Source of the DNA: Megachile rotundata
Lineage: Eukaryota > Arthropoda > Insecta > Hymenoptera > Megachilidae
DNA length: 64,000 bases
Assembly (NCBI RefSeq): GCF_050947335.1
Contig: NC_134993.1
Span: 16,368,001 to 16,432,000, forward strand
Direction of reading: 5' to 3'
Position numbers and translations under genes: made by a program. Within the stretch, counting starts at the first letter, position 1, and the number at the start of each line of letters is the position of its first letter. Positions 50,790 to 60,100 of the stretch are shown piece after piece. The notes below the pieces were generated by a model. The model was not told the origin of the DNA and did not search any database. It saw nothing but the letters and a program-made list of their open reading frames with translations.

Positions 50790-52265
50790 ATGGCATTAGG
50801 GCAAGCTGTAAGCGCTATATTCGAAAATCAGAAAAACGTGCATTTCATGGACCAAAAAAAAGCCGGCCACCTAGCGGTGAAAGTTGGAACTACAAAAATA
50901 GAAAATCTGGATTTTCTCGAAAACTAAGGACTTTTCCGAAATTCTGAGATATACAAATTGTTCCTTATCGCCTACGGAATCGAATGAGTACTTCCATAGC
51001 CCTCTACGACCTTTATTAAAGAAATTAGAAAAATAGCCCATTTCATGGACCAAAAAATTGCCGTCCATCTAGCGGTGAAAGTTGGAACTACAAAAATAGA
51101 AAATCTCGATTTTCTCGAAAACTAGGAACTTTTCCGAAATTGTGAGATATACAAATTGTTCCTTATAGCCTACGGAATCGAATGAGTGCTTCCATAGCCC
51201 TCTAGGACCCTTATTAAGGAAAATAGAAAAATAGCCCATTTCATGGACTAAAAAATTGCCGTCCATCTAGCGGCGAAAGTTGGAACTAATCGAAAAAGTC
51301 CATGAATTACACCTTTTTCCTAATTTCGCTATTAATAGTGCTAGCGTGTTATAATGGTATTCGTTCGATTCCGTAGGCGACAAGGAACAATTTGTATATC
51401 TCAGAATTTCGGAAAAGTTCTTAGTTTTCGAGAAAATTGAGATTTTCTATTTTTGTAGTTCCAACTTTCACCGCTAGATGGACGGCAATTTTTTGGTCCA
51501 TGAAATGGGCTATTTTTCTATTTTCTTTAATAATGGCCCTATCAGGATATAATTATATTCGTTCGATTCCTTAGGCCACAAGGAACAATTTGTATATCTC
51601 AGAATTTTGAAAAAGTCCCTAGTTTTCGAGAAAATCGAGATTTTCTATTTTTGTAGTTCCAACTTTCACCGCTAGATGGACGCCAATTTTTTGGTCCATG
51701 AAACGGGCTATTTTTCTAATTTCTTTAATAAGGGTCGTAGAGGGCTATGAAAGTACTCATTCGATTCCGTAGGCGATAAGGAACAATTTGTATATCTCAG
51801 AATTTCGGAAAAGTCCCTAGTTTTCGAGAAAATTGAAATTTTAGTTTTTCGTAGTTCCGCCACCCGCCGCTAGATGGCGCCACCTGTACCGTTTTCGACC
51901 GAATTCGACAAAAATCGATTTTCTGGCTTTATTAGGCATCAAAACGCATCAAACCCTTATAGAAATTTGTTTCTAAATGCCTCGGGAACAATACTACGTC
52001 GTCAAAGTGCCGAAATATTGCACTTTTTATGCGCAGTAGAATTGCTTATGCGGCTCATGTACGTATCGAATATGTGTTTCGTTAGTTCCTCCGTTCACCG
52101 CTATATGGTGCCACCTGTACAGTTTTGGAAAAAATCTGTAGGTACTAATGAAACTCTATATTACAGGTGGCGCCGCCTAGTGGCGGAAATCAAAACTAAC
52201 GAAGGAGGTGTCAGAAATGAGTGTAGTTCACCCCGTTCGCCGGAGAGATGGCGCCACTAGTTCTA
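50790..52265. repeat. 198-bp repeat array in head-to-head arrangement
   Basis: The left half holds two near-identical 198-bp units (anchors CTAGCGGTGAAAG near 50870 and 51068, a third start near 51266) after a degenerate unit. The right half holds the reverse complement in about two and a half units (anchors CCGCTAGATGGACG near 51471 and 51668, a variant near 51866). The central spacer is about 51290-51350. Each unit carries ATTTCATGGACCAAAAAATT, TTTTCTCGAAAACTA and GAAAGTTGGAACTAC. The distal part (51860-52265) carries scattered GCTAGATGGCGCCACC-like motifs. No transposase is recognised. Confidence 0.85.
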
Positions 52266-54176
52266 TTTTTTTACCGGCCCTAATTAAAATTGATTTTTTG
52301 CCTTAATTAATGCTATTATTGCATGAAATTACATCGGAAATTAATACTAAATAATTTTAGAATGTCTTGAATGTATTAATAAACCAGGAAAGTCAATAAA
52401 TGCAGAAATTATAAGTGTTTTATTAGTACCTACTTTGCAGCACGATTAGCGCTATTCTCTATCGGCGCCAGCGAAATGAATTTTGAAATTAATATAACAA
52501 TGTAGCTTCGGAATAAAAGTATCTAATGCAAATATACATTAGAAACTTAAGTGACGGAAATAGTTCTTTTAGGAATCCAGTAACGAAAGTTTGTCCTTGA
52601 GTTTTAGTGGATGAAAGTGCATGGAATTTTGCCGAGTCGATTGAAAAAGAATGTCGTCCGAAATCGAAAGGTGCCTTCGGGCAACAAATTAGCGAGTGGA
52701 CAAGTCAGCAATGACATTTTACGACCTTAAGCCTGGCGCCTACCGATGACTTTCAAGGCTGCGAAGTAACAACACCTGAATAACGAATCCTGCGGCCAGG
52801 ATTAACACGTCTCTTCGTTCGAAAGTTTTCGAAATTTGCTTCTCCGCGTTGCACGCTCTTGAAAATTCTCCGTTCTTTTTTCACTGCGTCGAAAGGTTAA
52901 AAGAATCATACCTGTGACATTTCGTAGTTTCCTCCTTCCTTCGTGAACAATCGTCACGTAATGAACCGTGATTTATGATGATTGTATATTGTAAAATTAA
53001 AAATTGATATTCCCTCACACATGTTCAGATTTTGTAAATTGATTGATTATATAATTAATTTTATTTTGCAACTTCCATCAAATTCTCACCTTATGCAATG
53101 TGGCAGCTTCCATGATTATAAATTTAATTATTCAAAAAAATTTTGAGTAATAACGTACCCATTTTGCAATATAACTTAATAAAATAAGGAGAAGGGAAAG
53201 TAAAAAGTATGTGTTAATTTTTCGAAAAACATTTATTGCGAAACACCTTCATCAGGACTCTAAAAAACATATTTCTTAATTAATCTCACGCGTCTCTTAA
53301 GCGCTAACATAAATCAAAAGGTGTGTTTGTGAACGGCGATCGGCGAAGGCACGAAATTGATCGATCCTTCGTCAGGACATGTGCATAACGAACCGCAGAA
53401 GAAAGGGATAAGGATCAGGAGGGCAAGGACACGGTGTTTATGTACAAGTTGAATCAATTTGTAAAGGACACGTCCACCTTTCACCGTGGAGGACCTATAC
53501 TCGCTCGTAGAAAACGTTTCGCGAACATCTACCTACAGAATCCTATGACATCGTTAACATTCCGACGACACATTCTATCGTACAGTAATTCATTCTCGAT
53601 AACATCAAGTATCATTCTTTCCAATTCCGAACAGCTTACCTACTCTTCGACTCGTGAATATTCAACAATGCAGAGCATGAAATAGAAATGCGGAGGTCAC
53701 CATTGCCACGGTAAAACTTTACCGATTTAATTTAAGAACGATTAATCAATAAGTTTTCCCTGATATATAAAATATTCGCATAAAAGATCCGGTGTTCACG
53801 TATAAAATAGTGTTTTTATTTTGTACGAGTACCTAACTTTCAAAAGTACACTACTTGTATATAAATATAAAATAGTATTTCTATTCTCAGAGAGATCTTC
53901 AATGTTCTCTCGAGCAGCCATTTTGATTCCTACAGAGATTCAACAATCTCTAATTTCGAAATAGATTTACCATAAATTTCTATAAAAATATATTTTCTAC
54001 AAACAACGCGACCGATGTTAACTAATTCGATTCAGTCTGCAGTTAATCGTTTCTGTTCGCGAAACGTTCTTGGCGCGATATTTTGACGCGTGCTCCTCAA
54101 GAAAATCGCGCCTCGATCAGGTTCGTTTCCTTGAAGACACGCGCCAGTCGATCGACAGATTTCTCTGATGGATCGC
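52266..54176. other. Intergenic region and 3' UTR side of CDA2
   Basis: No gene recognised; AT-rich. The proximal part probably holds the CDA2 3' UTR. The 83-codon ORF at 53434-53685 (+) resembles nothing known. Confidence 0.6.
53815..53820 (-). terminator. Candidate poly(A) signal of CDA2
   Basis: AATAAA on the minus strand about 360 bp past the CDA2 stop. Another lies further on at 53232-53237. Confidence 0.4.
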
Positions 54177-57100
54177 TCATTTGTTCGCGGTAAAGCCGTC
54201 ACCGGTTGGGTCTAACAACCAGGGGTAATAATTCGGGCACTCCATGCAGGTGAACAAACGGAGGGTTTCACCGGGGAGTTCCCTGGTGGTCAAAGGACAC
54301 GCATTAGGAAGGGAACAGTACGGTTGTCCCTTCTCGTCACAGGTCTCCTTCCAATCCTGGAAATCCCTCAAAGCTGATAATTCGGTCGGCGTTTGCATCC
54401 ATTTGATTACCTGCGAAATGTTAAGCAATATATTTCTGAAACCATCATAATGTTCAATTAAAAGCTCAGTAATTTCTGCGTTCGGATATAAAGATACTCA
54501 GAGGCGGGGAAATTGCTGGTATGTCTAGATTGAAAACGGGAAACGAATCAAGGTAAATCGAAATAAAAACAAGCCTGAGAGGAACATTGCTGCGGCGAGA
54601 TTGGAAACGAGAGATAAATTGAAATAAGGTGACCCGTGGTTCACAGGCTCGGAAAATAGCTTCCTTCTCTTTTTTCTGATAAAAACGACAGGTACTGATT
54701 GCTGTATTCTGCTGTGTCGCGATGAAATAACAAATTATCGATTTGTCTAAGTATGAGGAAATATTGTCTCGAAGATTTTTTTCTGTTTGACCTGATTCAA
54801 TAATTAACGTAAGGGTCAATCTACTCTACTAGTAGCTATCAGTATGTCATCTTTTCATCCTATAACTATGACACTTACCTGGACCATGGTAACGAAGTAC
54901 ACGTCACTCCTAGCGAGCATCTCTTCAATAAACTTGATCAGCTCCTCCCTGTACTCCTTCTTGCTCTTCAACCACGAGGCATGGAAATGCAGACCCAGAG
55001 GTGCCCTGTTGCTGTTGAAGTGTCTGTTGAAGTTGTGTCTGAGCAGCCTGGCGAACTGTTCACCCGTCTGGATGTTGGAGCAGGAGTCGACCATGTGGCA
55101 ACCAGGCAGGGACTCGTCGAACGTCGGATCGTCTCTTCTGTCCAGTTCGTTCATCACCATCTCCCAAACAGGATGGGACCTTGACGGACAGTTTCCACCG
55201 TTTCCGTTGCACTTGTGCGGCATTCTGAAGTAGAGGGTGTACGGCCAGATGGGTACACGGCCCAGGGACGCGGTGATGGAGGCGTCGTAGACGAAGAACT
55301 GGTCGGCCATCATCTCGAATTGCTTGTTACCACCTACGCGGAGGTACGGAGCCCTCATTCCGATGATGGAGCCGTCGGTGATGTTGGCGAAACGCTCGAT
55401 GATCAACCTGGCACCCGCCATCTCCGCTAACCAGTCGTCGTAGCTACCCTGGGTCCAGTACTGCGGGTCATCCTTGTGGGTCAGGGAGAACACAGCGATC
55501 TCGTGGCCTCTTCTGTGCAGATCTTGCACGGCAGAGTAGTTGGTGTACTTGTGGGACACGAAGAAGGTACCCCTGATCTGACAGCCGTTGGGATTCTGAC
55601 GTTGGCCGTTGAAGATCTCCTCGTACAGGTCGATGTTGTCGACGTTCACGGCTCCGTTGAAGGTTATGGTGATCATCTGAGGCACCTGGGAGGGCTCGAT
55701 GTTACCAGGAATCCTGGTACCGTCGGCGGAGCAGTAGCAGTCGGGGAGGACGCACTGGGTAGGGTCGCAATCTGGTGCGCGATTGGGGTCTGTTTCCACG
55801 GCTGCGATAATAAGGTAACGGGTCAATTATCCAACTCAAAGTGTTTTGTCAATGCAATTGGATCGAGTCAGAGTCTTGTGAGAAAATGCAATTACAACTT
55901 ACTGCAGGCATTCTCGTCGGATTCGTCCTTGCAGTCCGGTTTACCGTTGCAGAAGAGCTCCTTGTCTACGCATTCGCCGTTACCGCACGACAATTTTCCC
56001 TCGGGGCAGACGGGTTCGTCGGTCCTCAAGATGGGCAAGACCTTACGTGGCTCTGTAAACGTAATCCTCGTTAAATGGACTGCCGTCTTAGGTCCTTGTG
56101 TATTTCTCCCAACGGTGTTTAGCTGCAAACTCTACTTTTACTTCGCCCAACTCTATGTACTGGGATTGGTACACGTGCAGCGGCGTAGGGATACGATTCT
56201 ACGTCGATTCTTTTCGTTTTAACCCTTTCGTTGCTCGTTTCATTGACAAATTTTTAGTTTTGCTAATAGTTGTTTATTATTGAGGGCGTCGACTGCCATG
56301 GTTGCCGTCGTTAAGTGTTCCAACCTTGATACAAGTTCATCTCGAAAAAGAAAGTTCCCCAGTAATTGCCTTTTCTCTTCAAGAATTTCTTTTTAAATAA
56401 ATCACGTCGACCGAGATTGGCAATAAATTATAAGGAGATGTCGATAGAAAGTCAAGGTTAACCCGCCGTCTTAATAAACCAATACCCAGATTTATACCAT
56501 GTTTTATTGAGTCCTTGTTCGCAACGAAAGGGTTAAGAATAACAAATTTGTTACATCAATAATCCTCCTCGAGGAGGGCCGCAGGCAGTTACTGTGCTAA
56601 ATTAATGTCACCCAAGTCCAAAGCCAACTCAAACATTACTGTATCAAAGTAAATATATGTTCTAGGGCCAGTTATGAATTTGCTGTATTACCTGTGTCAA
56701 ATTTATATACACACGAAATATTTACATGTGTAAGAGTATCTTTTTTAGATGATATTACATGATCACGAAAGTACCAAAATATGAAAGTATGATCTTCAGC
56801 ACAGATTTTCCTACGCCACTGCCTTTATCCCATACAAACGAACCAGCCTTTTCCTCGTGTTCTTTTATCAACGTTTCTCGTGTCCTTCGTACAAGGAATT
56901 TTCCTCTGTCATCGACCTGCGACCGTAGGCAAATCGCCAAAAAAGTGACACGATGGTAACCGGGAGGTTTTTCCTCCCGTTTCGCAATCGGGAGAACAAG
57001 AGACAAAGAAGTATCCTCAAATGTCTAAAAAATGCAAGACCTAAGTATCTAGATAAAATCTTAGAGCCTACAAAAGTTGTTTGGACAATAAAGAGGAGTT

Positions 57101-60100
57101 CGAGAGTGTAACTGATCGATTTGACAAGGTATGCAGCCATCGGTGTCACCATCGTTTGTTTAGCTCGCAACGACTCGCACGCAGAAATGGTTTTATTGCT
57201 CGTGAAGACATAGACACACTTGCGAATGAGAGAATAGATGGTACAGTGATGGACGTTGCGAAAGGCGAGAACAGAAAAGGCGATAGCACAGAAATAAAAA
57301 AAAAGAGATGGGTCCAGTCACGATCCGGTGCGAGAGATAGAATCAAAGTGATCGAACACGCGTGAGTGAGAAAGAATGTAGTGTGGATAGAATGCTCTGA
57401 TTTAATTCGATACAATTGAAACTTTGTAACAAAATGAGCGATTTCGCAACGAACGTTGTATAACGCTGTTTATGTATAATATTGCATAATTCTGACAATG
57501 CACGTGTAATTCTATTAGATTGTTGCGTATCAAATGGACGATTATGAAACGTAGAATGTCCGACATGATCTGATGACATGACAGTGTCACAAAATGGCGC
57601 CAGTATCAATTTGAAATTACTCGAGAAGAGATATTTAGTCTAACATTGTCACAAAATAAAAAGAAACGCAATGCATATTTCATAAAGCAGTCGCACATAA
57701 TTTCCTTTCCCTCTACGACCGAAGATTACATAATATCGAAAGGTCGATTTCGTCCAGTGTTACTACGATTAAAAAAAAATCCTTACAATTCTCCGAATGT
57801 CTCCACATAAAAATCCCTCATCGCGATGTTAAATTTCAAATCGTTTTCCTAAAATCCCTCTGTTCGAAAATACCGCGAATGACAATATCCCTTTTCTTTT
57901 GTTCAATAGAAATTAATTAAATCAGAGCAACGAGTACCACAAGAGGCAACAGAGAGGGCTTCGCTCGAACGGAAACAAAAGAATTCGACGAAAACACACG
58001 AGGTTGATGAAAAATGAAAGAAAAAAAAAAGATGTGAAAATAGCTAACGAGTCTAACTCGCAGATGAAACGAGGAGAGAGACTAGCTTCTCTTGCAAAAG
58101 AGAATTAATGATCGAACGCTACTCGCGCGCGGGTTTCGAGCGGTAAAAGCGAACGAGTCGACTAAATAACGAGGAGCACTTGTAAAGGAGGCCAGATCGT
58201 CGAAGCGAAACCGATCTGGACGCAGAAAGAGATAGGAAAAGAGACAGAAAGAGAGAAAAAGAGCAAGATCAGCGATCGAGAACGTGCTACCTCGTACCTG
58301 GAGCGATCGGGAACAGAAAGTAATCGTGTGTGTTCGGTACGTACTGGTGTTGGCTATGTGTGTTCGCATGAATTCTTACAAAGCTGAAAAGCCATTGCGT
58401 GCCAGAGCTGATTTCGAGATATTACCTACGTATTGAAGCGTGGCGTCGACGTTTCTCGTAGAGAAACTTCGATCGTGTCGCTTTAGGTTCCATTCATATT
58501 TTCGATATTAAAAAATATTGTAGAATAATATTTCATAATTCCGTCTTGCAACACTTACTTTAACAATAAATCGAGGGCTTTCAACAACTAAATCAAGCTC
58601 TGGAAACAATACTGTGGCACGCGATGTCGAATTAGCAAAGTGGAAAGCGCGTATTTTCACGGCGGTTAATCGCACAATGTAAATCGAGAAAAATAGAAAG
58701 ATACTAACCCATATACCAGCACTGCTGTACATGATTCTTCGTGAAAAAATGGAGAGAAAAGTCCTTTACCGTTTCATAATCCACTGTAGCGTTTTCGAGA
58801 TACAAACTACTGAGGCTGTGACGTTTGAAATTGGCGCTATTCGCGCACCGGAAGTCGGGATGAGCAAATCTATAATTGCTAATATCTCGAGAACGCAGCA
58901 ACGGATCGAGAAGCGGTAAAGGACTTTTCGATTTATTTTTCCGCAAAGAATAGCTTTCATGCAAAACCTTCGTATAAAAATATACAAAGTTCTGAAACAA
59001 GAGAAGGTTTAACTGAGCAAATTATTGAAACCTGTCGGGGCTTAATGAGAAAGAAATAATTAGCTCATCTTGGCTGGTGTGCGGGTTAAAAGAGTGGCAA
59101 GTCGCACGAGCTTCTCGTCTCCCAAGCGTTCGCTCGTACTTTCGCTCAAAATCAAAACCAGTCTCTCAGTCGCGAATCGAAAGTGGCCAGACTGGAGATT
59201 ACAGCGTCTCGAAAGTGACCCATGCATGTCTCGTGTGAGTGTGTCTACGCGTTAACGATGCGTTTTCACTGAAGGCGACACAGCGATATATTCGAGTATC
59301 AGACTTTGCGGAACTGTAGAAAGTATACTGGGAACTAATTTATAGATTGCAACATGTCTAATCAATTTTCGCATTAATTTTAAATACAGGTTTCGCGGAA
59401 TTGAAGCAAGAGATCTTTTACACGAGAAAGTAAACTTGATTTTAAAATTCTAATCACGTTCTAAAATGTATCGGAGACGAGAAGGATCGTGGATGAGTAT
59501 GCGACAGTGCGCGATAGTAGTAGTGCCAGGTTAGTACTAGCTTGAACAGTGCGTGCTACGTTGCGAGTCTACGAAGGAACCGTGCCTTCCGTTTCCTTGG
59601 GAACAACTTTCCTCGAAATCCTCGAGGATTCGAGGAAAATGCCAGATCATGGTTGTTTGCATCGGAAAATGGGTTTACTTCGCATGCACACCTCATAAGT
59701 ACACACTTCCATTGCAAAAGAGACAAGAACTTTCTCGGACATTTTCCGATGCAAAGAACCGGAAACGGAAATAGTCGCATCGGTTCAGCCTGGTCGATAC
59801 ATCGACTTACTCTCGAGCTTGTCACAGTTGGTGACTTTACCCTTCCAGTCGCAGGTCTGTTTGTCCAAGTCAAAGGCCAGTCCGCTGGGGCACGTGATTT
59901 GCTTCAGGCCGGATTTCGTGCACCTGTTCGAGCCGGACAGAAAACAAACGGGGATCTCTTTAGTCATATTATGATCGATATTAATCGCTTACTCTCGAGT
60001 TGTTCGCAGTTCTTCACGTTCGTCTTCCAATCACACGTTTGTCGCTCGATGTCGAACGCCAGACCCGTTGGGCAGCGGACGGTCGCCAACCTCGTCACAC

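Larger units (their letters stand above)
49670..50790. other. Region upstream of the piggyBac-derived gene
   Basis: No coding sequence recognised. It contains two copies of a 16-bp palindrome at 49827-49842 and 50378-50393. Several TTAA sites occur (such as 49692-49695 and 49928-49931), but none has a matching inverted partner on the far side of the ORF that I could see. The promoter of the transposase-derived gene should lie here. Confidence 0.55.
56053..59810 (-). other. CDA2 intron after the alternative exons (3.8 kb)
   Basis: No nested gene recognised. It holds a TTAA-flanked MITE at 56219-56536 and a long imperfect hairpin at 58734-58951. A purine-rich stretch (+ strand) runs through about 57940-58270, so the pre-mRNA is pyrimidine-rich there. 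Confidence 0.65.

Noticed and set aside
50871..51266. Two chained 65-codon ORFs on the minus strand
   Set aside because: They are the 198-bp repeat unit (66 codons) read in one frame, each ending TAG directly before the next ATG. The similarity is due to repetition, and nothing points to a protein.
55476..56222. 248-codon ORF on the plus strand
   Set aside because: Antisense to the CDA2 deacetylase and LDL-receptor exons, running into intron; low-complexity protein with no known similarity.
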